44,201 nucleotides of DNA from Methanobrevibacter wolinii SH (GCF_000621965.1 NZ_JHWX01000021.1:1-44201); one strand, 5' to 3'. Numbered from the stretch's first letter, positions 19,851-29,068 are shown. Made by a program: numbers and translations. Notes: generated by a model from the sequence alone, not told the origin.

Positions 19851-21251
19851 CTAATTTTCACCAATATATCTTGTAAAATTATATGCAAAATTTGGATTTG
19901 AACATGCATGAATATGAATATAACTTGCCATTACATTTTTATTATAAATACCATCCTGAGTACCATTAATACCTTTACCTCTTTTAACATTAAGAGCAAA
20001 TTTAGCATTATCATCAGTACCTAAAGAAGTATAATGGAATTCATGTCCTCTGAATATATCTCCTTTATTAGATATGAGATTATCCTCACTTGCTTCTGCA
20101 ATAGTATATGATAATCCTTGAACATGTTTATTCATTTTTGAATCATATGGAAGAACATTACACATACTTCTACCATCAATAGATTTTGATAAATATATTA
20201 ATCCTCCACATTCCCCATAAATAGGATTACCATTATTATAAAAATCATAGATAGATTTTCTCATTGAATAATTTTCTTCTAAGTCTTTAGTAAATAGCTC
20301 AGGATATCCTCCACCAATATATAATCCATCAACATCTGGGATTTCATCATCTTTATATGGACTAAACTCAATTATTTTAGCACCATTATCTTCTAATGCA
20401 TCAAAACATTCTTGATAATAAAATGAAAATATCTCATCACGAGCAACTCCAATTTTAACATGTTTTTTATTTCCAACTTTCCATAATTCATTGGAATCAG
20501 CTTTTTTAAACTCTTCATTATCAGAAATATATTGAGTATTTTTAATAGATTTATTAGAGTTTGAGGAATAATCTTTCATAATTTCTAATAAAGCATCAAG
20601 ATTAACATATTCTTCAACAATTTCAACCCATTTATTAATATTAGATGCAATAGTTTCTTTTTCTAATGCTGGAACTAAACCTAAATGACGTTGTAAAACT
20701 TCAATATCTTTATTTCTAGGGATTCCACCAATAACTTTTGTATTTGTTAAAGATTCAATGGCTTTTTTAGCTTTTAAATAATGTCTTTTACCTTTAACTT
20801 TATTTAAAATAACTCCTTGTATATTAACTTCAGGATCAAGGCTTTTAAAACCTAAAACTACTGCAGCAGCACTTTTAACAAGACTTCTTGAATCAATAAT
20901 TAAAACAACAGGAGAATTTAATGCTTTTGCAATAGAAGCAGTATTACCAACATCTCCAGTAGGAGATATTCCTTCATATAATCCACGTACTCCTTCAACA
21001 ATACCAATTTTAGAATTTGAAATTTCTAAACCCCTTTTAAAACACTGATTAATTTGATAATCATTCATAAAAAAAGAATCTAAATTTCTAGATACATTTC
21101 CAGTTGCTAAACTATGATAAGAAGGATCTATAAAATCAGGTCCTACCTTAAAAGCTTGTACATTTTTTTCTTTAGAAAGAGCTCCCATAATTCCTGTTGC
21201 AATTGTTGTTTTTCCAACTGCACTACTTGTTCCAGCTAATACAATATTCAT
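19851..21251 (-). CDS. cfbB: Ni-sirohydrochlorin / cobyrinate a,c-diamide synthase
   Basis: The 466-residue protein amidates the a and c acetate side chains of a tetrapyrrole, using glutamine and ATP. The N-terminal dethiobiotin-synthetase-like domain (1-200) has the P-loop [10 protein letters not shown] (7-16) and the [11 protein letters not shown] motif; the C-terminal class I glutaminase domain (265-460) has GGGYPELF, the nucleophile Cys348 in [10 protein letters not shown] and a histidine near 450. In methanogens the substrate can be Ni-sirohydrochlorin for coenzyme F430 (CfbB) or cobyrinate for corrinoids (CbiA). Motifs alone do not separate the two; F430 is essential for every methanogen, so CfbB is my first choice. 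No other tetrapyrrole gene of this pathway adjoins. Confidence 0.85.
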   Translation of the reverse strand: MNIVLAGTSSAVGKTTIATGIMGALSKEKNVQAFKVGPDFIDPSYHSLATGNVSRNLDSFFMNDYQINQCFKRGLEISNSKIGIVEGVRGLYEGISPTGDVGNTASIAKALNSPVVLIIDSRSLVKSAAAVVLGFKSLDPEVNIQGVILNKVKGKRHYLKAKKAIESLTNTKVIGGIPRNKDIEVLQRHLGLVPALEKETIASNINKWVEIVEEYVNLDALLEIMKDYSSNSNKSIKNTQYISDNEEFKKADSNELWKVGNKKHVKIGVARDEIFSFYYQECFDALEDNGAKIIEFSPYKDDEIPDVDGLYIGGGYPELFTKDLEENYSMRKSIYDFYNNGNPIYGECGGLIYLSKSIDGRSMCNVLPYDSKMNKHVQGLSYTIAEASEDNLISNKGDIFRGHEFHYTSLGTDDNAKFALNVKRGKGINGTQDGIYNKNVMASYIHIHACSNPNFAYNFTRYIGEN

Positions 21252-21415
21252 ATATAAATTTAATATTAATAATATTATTAAAAGTTTTTTAAAAAATGAT
21301 AAAAAATAAAGTATAAATATATAAATAGTATATTAGATAATTTAGAAAATAAATTAATTTTTATTAGATAAAAAATTAGAAAAATCTTATTAAAATAAGT
21401 AAAATTATTAATAAA

Positions 21416-22543
21416 ATGATTAAAATGGATAAACTTAGAAAAACACAAATATTAAGTGATAGTGCACAATTTGATTTATGTGATTCAAAAAATAAACAGA
21501 AAAAATCACAAGTAAATCTTCCAGGAATTTATCCTGCAACTGGTGCAAACGGATGTACTATACCACTTTTTAAAACATTATTAACAAATAAATGTAATAA
21601 TGATTGTAAATACTGTATTAATTGTTCTAAAAGAAATTTTACAAGATTAGAACTTAGTCCAAGAGAATTATCCAGAGTATTTCTTAATTATTATAATAAA
21701 GCTTATGTTAATGGTCTTTTTTTAAGTAGTGGTGTAAATCATTCAATAGATGAAACAATGGAAAATCTAATAGATACTTGTAATATACTTAGAAAAGATT
21801 ATGGATACCAAGATTATATACATTTAAAAATTATCCCAGGTGCATCAAAAGATCAAATAAAAAGAGCAATGGAACTTGCAGATAGAGTAAGTATTAATAT
21901 TGAAGCTGCAAGTCCTAGTGGTTTAGCAGAACTATCAAGTACTAAAGATTATAATAAAGATATTTTAAAAAGACTTTATTGGATAAATAAAATAGCTAAA
22001 AGAAATAAAAATCTTTGTCCATCAGGTGCAACTACACAATTAATTGTAGGTGCAAATAATGAAACGGATGATGAAATTTTAAAACGAATGGAATCAATAT
22101 ATAAAAAAACAGATTTACGACGTACATACTTTTCAGGATTTATCCCAATAAATGGAACAGAACTTGAAAAAAATAAAGAATGTAATCTTAAAAGAACAAA
22201 TCAATTATATCATGCAGATGCACTTTTAAATGATTATCATTTTAAAACAAAAGAGATAGCATTTGATGAAGATGGAAATTTATCACTAGATGAAGACCCT
22301 AAAATATTAGCTGCTAAGAAAATGGAAATATTTCCACTTGAAATTAATAAAGCAAATTACCATGATTTAATAAGAGTTCCAGGTATTGGAACAAAATCTG
22401 CAAGAGAAATTATTAATATTAGACGTAAAAAACCATTTAATAATTTAGATGATTTAAAAAGATTAGGAGTTGTTACAAAAAGAGCAGAACCTTATATAAA
22501 ATTAGAAGGTGAATATCAAAACTCTTTAGACAACTATCTATAA
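21416..22543 (+). CDS. Radical SAM protein with helix-hairpin-helix tail (putative DNA modification/repair)
   Basis: The 375-residue protein has the radical SAM cysteines at 60, 64 and 67 (TNKCNNDCKYC, C-x3-C-x2-C) and a TIM-barrel core with the ISFS-like KIIPGAS and INIEAAS strands. The last 60 residues form a helix-hairpin-helix DNA-binding element (LIRVPGIGTKSAREIINIRR). This layout matches the family described as 'putative DNA modification/repair radical SAM protein' (TIGR03916, as I remember it), often encoded beside a uracil-DNA-glycosylase-like partner. No such partner is adjacent here. An in-frame ATG at 21425 is an alternative start; no strong ribosome-binding site favours either. 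Confidence 0.82.
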   Translation: MIKMDKLRKTQILSDSAQFDLCDSKNKQKKSQVNLPGIYPATGANGCTIPLFKTLLTNKCNNDCKYCINCSKRNFTRLELSPRELSRVFLNYYNKAYVNGLFLSSGVNHSIDETMENLIDTCNILRKDYGYQDYIHLKIIPGASKDQIKRAMELADRVSINIEAASPSGLAELSSTKDYNKDILKRLYWINKIAKRNKNLCPSGATTQLIVGANNETDDEILKRMESIYKKTDLRRTYFSGFIPINGTELEKNKECNLKRTNQLYHADALLNDYHFKTKEIAFDEDGNLSLDEDPKILAAKKMEIFPLEINKANYHDLIRVPGIGTKSAREIINIRRKKPFNNLDDLKRLGVVTKRAEPYIKLEGEYQNSLDNYL

Positions 22544-22888
22544 TCAATTATCTAATTTATTAAAATTAAGATATATTTTTAAAAAAATTAAATTATAAGT
22601 TATAAGTTATAATTTATAAATAAAAAACTTTTAAAAATTAAATATTGTAAATAAAAAATATAGCCTCTTAAAAAGATTTTATTTTAAAATTTAATTCTTA
22701 AATAAGTATTTTTAAATATAAAAAATTTAAGACCAATTAAATAATAAAAACAAATCCAAATAAAATAAAATCAAAAAAATAAACAAATTCTATAAACTAA
22801 ATAATAAAAACAAAGTCAGATTAAAATAAAATTAATTAAAGAAATAGAATATAAGAAAATAAAAAATAATAAAAAAAAGAATTAATAT
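22544..22888. other. AT-rich spacer between convergent genes, with repeats
   Basis: The spacer contains two overlapping TTATAAGTTATAA copies (22593-22612) and an imperfect 60-bp direct repeat (TAAATAATAAAAACAAATCC at 22738, TAAATAATAAAAACAAAGTC at 22798). No gene is seen. Confidence 0.6.
22593..22612. repeat. TTATAAGTTATAA pair downstream of the parA operon
   Basis: Two copies of the 13-mer overlap by six bases (22593-22605 and 22600-22612). They lie on the 3' side of the ParA/partner operon, whose 5' side carries four more copies. Confidence 0.8.
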
Positions 22889-23377
22889 TTAAATATCTTT
22901 AAATAATTCCCAAATATCAGGATATTTTTTAGAAACTGCTTCATCAATTAAAGATGATGCTTCTTTACTAATACTAAATTCAGGCTTTGTTTTTCTTAAA
23001 TATCTAAATACTGCAGATGATCTAACAGACCATAAAGTAATTCTTGGATTTTTCTTAACAATTTCTAAAACTTCATTTACATGTTCTTGAACAAGATCAT
23101 CGTCTAAATCATCTGATTCATCTTGATTTACTTTAGTATCAACTTCAGTATCTTCAGTATCTTCAGAAATTACTTCAGGTTTTTTATCTTCTTTAGCTTC
23201 TTTATTTATATCCTCTTTAATAGGTTTTTCAACTTTAGTTTCAACAGTTTTTTCTTCTTTATCATTTAAAACATCTTCTAATGATTCTGAAGAATTACTA
23301 TCAAAATCTTCATCATAAAAATCTGAAGGAATCAAAGAATCTAAACCTCTTCCTAATCCATTATTCTTTTTAGGCAT
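22889..23377 (-). CDS. ParA partner with ParB-type GLGRGL N-terminus but no ParB domain
   Basis: The 162-residue protein begins MPKKNNGLGRGLDSLIP, which is the signature N-terminus of bacterial ParB/Spo0J, the peptide that touches and stimulates ParA. What follows is not ParB: residues 18-95 are a very acidic, low-complexity linker (many E, D, K, S), and residues 95-162 a compact helical domain (ITLWSVRSSAVFRYLRKTKP, then KEASSLIDEAVSKKYPDIW) with no CTPase/partition motif such as GERRxR. The gene starts 11 bases after parA, with GGAGGT before the ATG, so they are one operon. I infer a centromere- or nucleoid-binding partner, comparable in layout to SegB of Sulfolobus SegAB; DNA binding by the C-terminal domain is unproven. 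Confidence 0.7.
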   Translation of the reverse strand: MPKKNNGLGRGLDSLIPSDFYDEDFDSNSSESLEDVLNDKEEKTVETKVEKPIKEDINKEAKEDKKPEVISEDTEDTEVDTKVNQDESDDLDDDLVQEHVNEVLEIVKKNPRITLWSVRSSAVFRYLRKTKPEFSISKEASSLIDEAVSKKYPDIWELFKDI

Positions 23378-23388
23378 ATTAAACCTCC

Positions 23389-24165
23389 TTATTCATCTTC
23401 TTCTAAATCTAAAATCTCTTGAGCTAATTTTAAATAAGCAATAGCTCCACTACTTTCTTGATCATATAAAATACAAGGTTTACCATAACTTGGTGCTTCA
23501 GCTAGTTTGATATTTCTTGGTATAACAGTTTTAAAAATATGTTCCTTATTTTCAAAATATTTCTTAATTTCATTAAATACTTCTTTACTTAAACGAGTCC
23601 TTGTATCAAATAATGTAAGTAAAATACCCTTAATATGTGTTGGACTTTTAAGTCTATTTTGAACTAAATCAATTGTATTAATTAAATCTGCAACACCTTC
23701 AAGTGCATAATACTCTGCTTGAATAGGTATTATAACACTATCTGCTGCAACTAAACCATTAATTGTAATAATTCCAAGAGATGGTGGAAGATCAATTAAT
23801 ATATAATCAAAGTATCCTTTAATTTCTTTAAGTAAATTTTTAAGAATTATATGATAATTATCTAATTTACTTAACTCTACTCCTACACCACTTAAAGAAA
23901 TATTACTTGGAATAATGTATAAATTTTTTATACTAGTACGAAATGTAGTTTCTTTAATAGAAACATCACCACTTATTGCAGAGTAAATAGTATGTTTTAA
24001 TTTTGTTTTATTAAAACCAAAACTTGTTGTTGCATTAGCTTGTGGATCCATATCCACTACAAGAACAGCTTTACCCATAACTGCAAGAGATGTTGCAAGA
24101 TTAACAACAGTTGTAGTTTTACCACAACCACCTTTTTGATTCATTATCGCTATTATTTCTCCCAT
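23389..24165 (-). CDS. parA: ParA/Soj-type chromosome partitioning ATPase
   Basis: With the start at ATG 24163-24165 the protein has 258 residues. A GTG twelve bases upstream would add four residues, but its GTGA lies about eight bases before this ATG and reads better as the ribosome-binding site. The deviant Walker A motif MNQKGGCGKTTT follows immediately, then VVDMDPQANATTSFGF and DYILIDLPPSLGIIT, the classical ParA/Soj motifs; there is no extra N-terminal DNA-binding domain, so it is of the chromosomal (type Ib/Soj) form. ParA dimers bind DNA with ATP and are released by a partner's N-terminal peptide, here encoded next door. Four TTATAAGTTATAA-type sites precede the operon. Confidence 0.93.
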   Translation of the reverse strand: MGEIIAIMNQKGGCGKTTTVVNLATSLAVMGKAVLVVDMDPQANATTSFGFNKTKLKHTIYSAISGDVSIKETTFRTSIKNLYIIPSNISLSGVGVELSKLDNYHIILKNLLKEIKGYFDYILIDLPPSLGIITINGLVAADSVIIPIQAEYYALEGVADLINTIDLVQNRLKSPTHIKGILLTLFDTRTRLSKEVFNEIKKYFENKEHIFKTVIPRNIKLAEAPSYGKPCILYDQESSGAIAYLKLAQEILDLEEDE

Positions 24166-24177
24166 GTCTAAACTCAC

Positions 24178-24666
24178 AACTATAATTTTTTAATTAATTA
24201 AATTCTATAAAATAAAAAAATAAAATTAAATCACAATTTAATTTATAGTTAAAATTAAAAGCTCAAAGTTAAATCTTATAAATTTTAACTTATTCATTAT
24301 ACATTCTAAAGTATAAATTAAAACTTAAACCTGAAAACTTAACTCTTATAAATTTTAATGTATAAGTGAAAAATTTTAACTTAAAAATTATCACTTAGTA
24401 TGTTTAAGTTAGTTCTTATATATTGTAATTTATATCTTATAAATAATATGTTAGAGGATATAAGTTATAACTTATAACTTATAAAAATCATGAATTTAAA
24501 ATTGAAAATAGATTAAAGAAGTATATTATAAGATATAACTTATAAGTTATAATAAAAGTATTTTAAAAAAGAATATTAAGAGACTAATTTAATATATTTA
24601 ATTAGTTATTATAAAAAGCTGATAAGTTATAAGTTATAATAGTATAAAAATAAAATAAGGGATAAG
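24178..24666. other. Repeat-rich divergent spacer upstream of parA
   Basis: This 490-base spacer lies between divergent parA and the DUF1786 gene. Besides the 13-mer cluster (separate entry) it has a degenerate 70-bp direct repeat (TCTTATAAATTTTAA at 24274 and at 24344) and many TATAAG/CTTATA words. It must include promoters for both directions. No gene is seen. Confidence 0.6.
24461..24639. repeat. TTATAACTTATAA palindrome cluster upstream of parA: candidate parS-like site
   Basis: Exact 13-mers lie at 24465-24477 and 24472-24484 (one orientation) and 24540-24552 and 24627-24639 (the other). The first forms the near-perfect palindrome TATAAGTTATAACTTATA, the third the palindrome TATAACTTATAAGTTATA. 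Location beside a ParA operon suggests a centromere or operator, which is inference. Confidence 0.6.
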
Positions 24667-25731
24667 ATGAAAACATTAGCAATAGATATTGGAACAGGAA
24701 CACAGGATATAATTTATTATAATGATGAAAAAGAAGTTGAAAACTCAATAAAATTAGTTTTACCATCTCCACACTTGTTAATAGGTCAAAAAATAAGAAA
24801 TACAAAAAATAATATCTATTTTTATGGAGAAATAATGGGAGGAGGAAAATTAAAAAATGCAATATTAGAACATATGAAAGAAGGTTATGATGTTGTAATG
24901 GAAAAACACTGTGCTAAAACAATAAGAGATGATCTTAAACAAGTTGAAGCTTATGGAATAAAAACAGCAAATAAAGAAGATATAGATAAGTATAAAAATT
25001 ATAGCAAAATAAAACTTACAGATATTGATATAGATAAATTATCTGAATTTTTAAAAGAATATGATCTTGATTTTAAATTTGATAACATAGCAATTGCAGT
25101 ACAAGACCATGGATATAATAAAGATATGGGAGATAGAAACTTTAGATTTGAAAAAATTAGAGAAAAATTAAATAAACCATTGAAACCTGAAGAATTTGGA
25201 TGGTATGGAAATATACCTGAGTATTATAGTAGAATGAAATCAGTAGAAAATACACTAAAAAATAAAACAAAAACAGAAATTAAGAATATTCCATTAATAA
25301 TGGACACTAAATTTGCATCAATATGTGGAATGTGCTATGATGATGAATCTAAAAAATTAAACAGTTATATAGTTACTGATATTGGTAATGGTCATACAAC
25401 AACAGCATCAATAGAAAATGGTAAAATACAAGGAGTATTTGAACATCATACAAGAAATTTAACAAGTGAATCATTAGAAAGATACATAAAAAAATTAGCT
25501 AATGGAACACTTACAAATGAAGAGATATACAATGACCATGGTCACGGAGCACATGTATTAAATCCAATTAAAAAAATAGAAAAAGTGATTGTTACAGGAC
25601 CAAAAAGGAGCTTAATTGAAAATACAAATCTTGATTATCATGAAGCATGCCCTGGTGGAGATGTAATGATGACAGGTACAATAGGATTAATAAAATCATT
25701 AGAATACCAATTAAATAATAAAAAAGTATAA
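24667..25731 (+). CDS. DUF1786 protein with actin-like/ASKHA nucleotide-binding fold
   Basis: The 354-residue protein opens MKTLAIDIGTGTQDIIYYND, the phosphate-1 motif of the acetate/sugar kinase-Hsp70-actin fold, and has a second such strand at YIVTDIGNGHTTTASIENG (phosphate 2). This matches the archaeal-bacterial DUF1786 family, sometimes mislabelled as a pyruvate formate-lyase activating enzyme; no radical SAM cysteines are present, so that name is wrong here. The substrate is unknown. The next gene, a PHP-domain protein, starts 10 bases after its stop, so the two form an operon and may act together. TATA-rich sequence and TTATAAGTTATAA repeats precede it. Confidence 0.75.
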   Translation: MKTLAIDIGTGTQDIIYYNDEKEVENSIKLVLPSPHLLIGQKIRNTKNNIYFYGEIMGGGKLKNAILEHMKEGYDVVMEKHCAKTIRDDLKQVEAYGIKTANKEDIDKYKNYSKIKLTDIDIDKLSEFLKEYDLDFKFDNIAIAVQDHGYNKDMGDRNFRFEKIREKLNKPLKPEEFGWYGNIPEYYSRMKSVENTLKNKTKTEIKNIPLIMDTKFASICGMCYDDESKKLNSYIVTDIGNGHTTTASIENGKIQGVFEHHTRNLTSESLERYIKKLANGTLTNEEIYNDHGHGAHVLNPIKKIEKVIVTGPKRSLIENTNLDYHEACPGGDVMMTGTIGLIKSLEYQLNNKKV

Positions 25732-25741
25732 GGACGATAAA

Positions 25742-26407
25742 ATGAAACTTGATCCACATATACATAGTACTTATTCAGGAGATGCAGTAAATACACCAAA
25801 AGAAATAATAGAAAAATCAAAAAGCCTTGGATTAGATATAATAGCAATAAGTGACCATAACACAGTAAAAGGAAATGAAGAAGCAAGAAAATTAAGTAAA
25901 AATGATGATTTATTAGTAATACCATCAATAGAAATTAGTAGTGAATATGGCCATATTTTAGGTTTAGGAGTAGAAGAAACAATAAAAAAAGGCTTAAATC
26001 CTGAAGAAACAATAGATTTTATTCATGAACAAGGAGGACTAGCAATAATACCTCACCCTTATTGTTATTATAGAAATGGCCTATTTTGTAAATATAAAAA
26101 TAAAAACATAGATATTGATGGTGTAGAATCAAAGAATGCTAGATTTATATTAGGATACTCAAATCATATGGGTAAAAAATTAGCTAATGAAAAAAATATA
26201 GCAGAAATAGGTTCTAGTGATGCACATTATAAAGAATTTATTATGGATTGTTATACTGAAATAGATTGTGAAAAAGACATTGATAGTGTATTAAAAGCTA
26301 TAAAAAATAAAAAAACTAAAGCATTAGGAAAAGGAACTTCTAATATAAAATTAAGTAAATTTCTATTTAATAAACATGTGAGAAAATTATATAATAAACC
26401 AATATAA
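25742..26407 (+). CDS. PHP-domain metal-dependent phosphoesterase
   Basis: The 221-residue protein has the four PHP metal-binding motifs: DPHIHSTYSGD (His6, His8), AISDHNTVKG, a histidine in IIPHPYCYY and the closing GSSDAHY. PHP enzymes use two or three divalent metals to hydrolyse phosphate esters; relatives act on nucleotides, RNA ends or histidinol phosphate. Short stand-alone members like this one are common in methanogens and mostly uncharacterised. It is translated directly behind the DUF1786 gene (GGACGATAA before the ATG), so a shared pathway is likely. HisJ-type histidinol phosphatase is less likely because the family length and insertions differ. Confidence 0.82.
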   Translation: MKLDPHIHSTYSGDAVNTPKEIIEKSKSLGLDIIAISDHNTVKGNEEARKLSKNDDLLVIPSIEISSEYGHILGLGVEETIKKGLNPEETIDFIHEQGGLAIIPHPYCYYRNGLFCKYKNKNIDIDGVESKNARFILGYSNHMGKKLANEKNIAEIGSSDAHYKEFIMDCYTEIDCEKDIDSVLKAIKNKKTKALGKGTSNIKLSKFLFNKHVRKLYNKPI

Positions 26408-26706
26408 TTTGATATTAAATATAAAAAAGAAAATGAGTATATTTTATTAAAAATAAATAAAATCTATTCTAAGTAATATAAAATCTTAAAAGAATTAGAT
26501 GGAAAATAAATAAAATCTATTCTAAGTAATATAAAATCTTAAATTAAGAAAAAAAGAACTAAATGGAAAATAAATAAGATTTAAGAAATTAAAAATTAAA
26601 TTACACATATTAAATAAATAAAAACAATAATATTATATATAAATAATTTAGAAATTAAATTATATAAAAATACAACAAATTGTACTTTTATAAATCAAAT
26701 GTATAT
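26408..26706. other. AT-rich spacer with tandem repeats, promoter of leuA
   Basis: About 300 bases of mostly A/T filler. The first half holds the 53-bp tandem repeat listed separately; the second half must hold the leuA promoter (TATATATAAAT at 26634-26644 is a candidate TATA element). Confidence 0.45.
26450..26582. repeat. 53-bp tandem repeat, two copies plus a partial third
   Basis: AATAAAATCTATTCTAAGTA followed by ATATAAAATCTTAAA recurs with a 53-base shift (26461 and 26514), and a shortened third unit GGAAAATAAATAAGATTTAAG starts at 26565. Confidence 0.85.
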
Positions 26707-26707
26707 C

Positions 26708-26712
26708 GGAGG
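26708..26712 (+). promoter_or_regulatory. Ribosome-binding site that sets the leuA start
   Basis: GGAGG six bases before ATG 26719. It excludes the upstream TTG at 26680 as the start codon. Confidence 0.85.
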
Positions 26713-26718
26713 AAAAAA

Positions 26719-28269
26719 ATGAATCGAAAACCAATATATGAAATGGATCAACTATACGAAAACTTACAAGACAAAATAACAATCTTCGATACTACTTTAC
26801 GTGATGGAGAACAATCTCCAGGAGTAGCACTTACTGTAGATGAAAAAATTGAAATTGCACAAAAATTAGACGCTCTTGGAGTAGATAAATTGGAAATAGG
26901 TTTTCCAATAGCATCTGAAGGTGAAAGAGAAACTGCTAAAGCAGTTAAAAAATTAGGATTAGATTGTACAATTTGTGGATTAGCACGAGCTGTATTAAAA
27001 GATATAGATGCTGTTATTGATAGTGATCTTGATTATGTACATACATTTATAGGAACTAGTCCTCTTCACAGAGATTATAAATTAAAAATGTCTAAAGAAG
27101 AAATTAAAGACAAAACTATAAAAACAATTGAATATTGTAAAGATCATGGATTAAAAGTAGAATTTTCAGCAGAAGATGCAACTAGAACTGAATGGGATTA
27201 TTTAATTGATGTTTATAAAGCAGCGGAAGATGCTGGAGCTGACGTTATTAATGTACCAGATACAGTAGGTATATTAACACCAATGGATGCTAAAACTTTA
27301 ATATATGATTTAAAACAAGAATTAAAAGTACCTATCAGTACTCACTTCCATGATGATTTTGGACTTGGTGTAGCAAATACATTAATGGGTCTTGAAGCTG
27401 GAGCAAATCAATTCCATGCAACAGTAAATGGTATTGGTGAAAGAGCAGGAAATGCTTCACTTGAAGAAATTATTATGAGTTTAGTTATTGCATACAATCA
27501 TCCAATGGATGTAGATACAACTAAAATATACAATCTCTCAGACTTTGTATCAAGAGTTACTGGTATGAATATCCCACCAAATAAAGCAATTGTTGGTAAA
27601 AACGCATTTGCACATGAATCAGGTATTCATGTTCATGGTGTAATGGAAAATGCACATACCTATGAACCTATTAGTCCAGAAATAGTAGGTCAAACTAGAA
27701 GAATTGTTTTAGGTAAACAAAGTGGTGGACATGCTATTAAAGGTAAACTTGAAGAATATAATATACATTTAACTGATGAACAATTCAATGATGTATTTAG
27801 AAAAATCAAAGAATTAGGAGATAAAGGTAAAGCTGTCACTGATGATGATCTTAAAGCTTTAGCAATAAATGAAATGAACTCTGCAAAAGAAAAAGCTGTA
27901 AAATTAGAAGGATTATCTGTGTCTAGTGGAGATACAGTCTCACCTACAGCAACTGTAAGACTTTCAATAAACAATGAAATAAAAGAAACTGCTGAAATTG
28001 GTGTAGGTCCTGTAGATGCAGCATTAAATGCAGTTCAAGCATTAATAGAAGACACTACCTCAATTGAATTAGAACAATATCACATCGATGCTATTAATGG
28101 TGGTACTGATGCTCTTGGTGAAGTATTTGTAAGAATCAGTGATGATGATGGATACTATGCTACAGGAAGAGCAGCTAATGAAGACATTATTAAAGCAAGT
28201 GTACAAGCAGTATTAGATTCTATTAACAAACTTCTAATCATTAGAAAAGAAGAAATTAAAGAAAATTAA
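26719..28269 (+). CDS. leuA: 2-isopropylmalate synthase (LeuA family)
   Basis: From ATG 26719 the protein has 516 residues. It condenses acetyl-CoA with 2-oxoisovalerate, the first committed step to leucine. The TIM-barrel domain (about 20-290) carries [16 protein letters not shown] with catalytic Arg/Asp, SAEDATRTE, and the metal histidines in [14 protein letters not shown]; the linker has the GIHVHGV histidine; the C-terminal LeuA allosteric domain (about 380-510) is present, so leucine feedback is expected. Methanogens carry the related citramalate (CimA) and homocitrate (AksA) synthases. The [17 protein letters not shown] and NVPDTVG stretches look more like LeuA than CimA, but this is a judgement from memory. 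albA follows after 42 bases. Confidence 0.8.
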   Translation: MNRKPIYEMDQLYENLQDKITIFDTTLRDGEQSPGVALTVDEKIEIAQKLDALGVDKLEIGFPIASEGERETAKAVKKLGLDCTICGLARAVLKDIDAVIDSDLDYVHTFIGTSPLHRDYKLKMSKEEIKDKTIKTIEYCKDHGLKVEFSAEDATRTEWDYLIDVYKAAEDAGADVINVPDTVGILTPMDAKTLIYDLKQELKVPISTHFHDDFGLGVANTLMGLEAGANQFHATVNGIGERAGNASLEEIIMSLVIAYNHPMDVDTTKIYNLSDFVSRVTGMNIPPNKAIVGKNAFAHESGIHVHGVMENAHTYEPISPEIVGQTRRIVLGKQSGGHAIKGKLEEYNIHLTDEQFNDVFRKIKELGDKGKAVTDDDLKALAINEMNSAKEKAVKLEGLSVSSGDTVSPTATVRLSINNEIKETAEIGVGPVDAALNAVQALIEDTTSIELEQYHIDAINGGTDALGEVFVRISDDDGYYATGRAANEDIIKASVQAVLDSINKLLIIRKEEIKEN

Positions 28270-28311
28270 ATAATCTTACATAATTAATTAAAAACAAAAG
28301 GAGACTTAGAA

Positions 28312-28584
28312 ATGACAGAAGAAAATATTATATATATCGGTAGTAAACCAGTAATGAATTACGTATTAGCAGTAGTTACACAAATGAATAATGGAAAAAA
28401 TGAAGTAATCTTAAAAGCACGTGGAAGAGCTATTAGCAGAGCAGTAGATGTTGCAGAGATTGTAAGAAATAGATTTATACCTGAATCAGATATTGGTGAA
28501 ATTACAACAGCTACAGATGAAATTGAAAATGTAGATGGAAGATTCACTAATGTTTCAAGTATTACAATACCTATCATAAAATAG
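28312..28584 (+). CDS. albA: DNA/RNA-binding protein Alba
   Basis: The 90-residue chromatin protein has the classic Alba sequence: [19 protein letters not shown], then the basic stretch [22 protein letters not shown]. The lysine in the first motif is the one whose acetylation controls DNA affinity in Sulfolobus. Alba dimers coat DNA and RNA in the cytoplasm. AAAAGGAG at 28297-28304 precedes the ATG, and a hairpin-plus-T terminator follows the stop. It lies behind leuA on the same strand and may be partly co-transcribed with it. Confidence 0.96.
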   Translation: MTEENIIYIGSKPVMNYVLAVVTQMNNGKNEVILKARGRAISRAVDVAEIVRNRFIPESDIGEITTATDEIENVDGRFTNVSSITIPIIK

Positions 28585-28590
28585 GTAATA

Positions 28591-28631
28591 TAATGTTTTC
28601 ATTTGAAAACATTATTAAAACTACTTTTTTT
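28591..28631 (+). terminator. Hairpin plus T tract behind albA
   Basis: TAATGTTTTC (28591-28600) pairs with GAAAACATTA (28605-28614) around an ATTT loop, a perfect 10-bp stem, followed ten bases later by seven T. It lies just after the albA stop. Confidence 0.7.
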
Positions 28632-28766
28632 ATTAAACTAATTACTATCATATTAATTAACCTATCAAAAACTATTTTTATTTAAAGAAATTAATAAACC
28701 ATTAATTCAAACGAGTAAATAATTTTAAAAACTAAAATAATTTTAATAATTTAAAATATTTTAGGT

Positions 28767-28862
28767 CTGTTGAAATCCTATTTTTTAAAAATTTAAACAT
28801 TAATAATACTTAAAAATCAATTTTAAGAAGTTTATTCTAAAAATTTTGAGAATTTCAACAAA
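28767..28862 (-). mobile_element. MITE-like 96-bp element with terminal inverted repeats (copy 2)
   Basis: The element starts CTGTTGAAATCC and ends GAATTTCAACAA. It aligns end to end with the reverse complement of 14619-14717 with a few small gaps, including CCTATTTTTTA near one end and AATCAATTTTAAGAA in the middle. It is non-coding. Confidence 0.65.
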
Positions 28863-29068
28863 GCCAATATTTTATAAAAGTTCAATTATTACTTAAATTA
28901 TTTTATATTGAAAATTAATTATTTTAAAAAAAATAATTAATCTAAGAAATAGATATAGATAAAAATTAATTCAAAAGAATATTAAATATTATAAAAATAC
29001 TAAAAAATATTATAAAAAATAAGAAAATAATATAAAAATATTAAACAAAAATAAGTATAACTAATAAG

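Noticed and set aside
24667-25731. Pyruvate formate-lyase activating enzyme
   Set aside because: No radical SAM cysteine motif is present; the two phosphate-binding strands indicate an ASKHA fold.
24602-25928. Minus-strand frames rich in Leu, Phe and Tyr opposite the DUF1786 and PHP genes
   Set aside because: They are antisense shadows of A-rich coding sequence; hydrophobic by composition only and without start signals.
26680-26718. TTG start for leuA
   Set aside because: GGAGG at 26708-26712 and the conserved family N-terminus point to ATG 26719.
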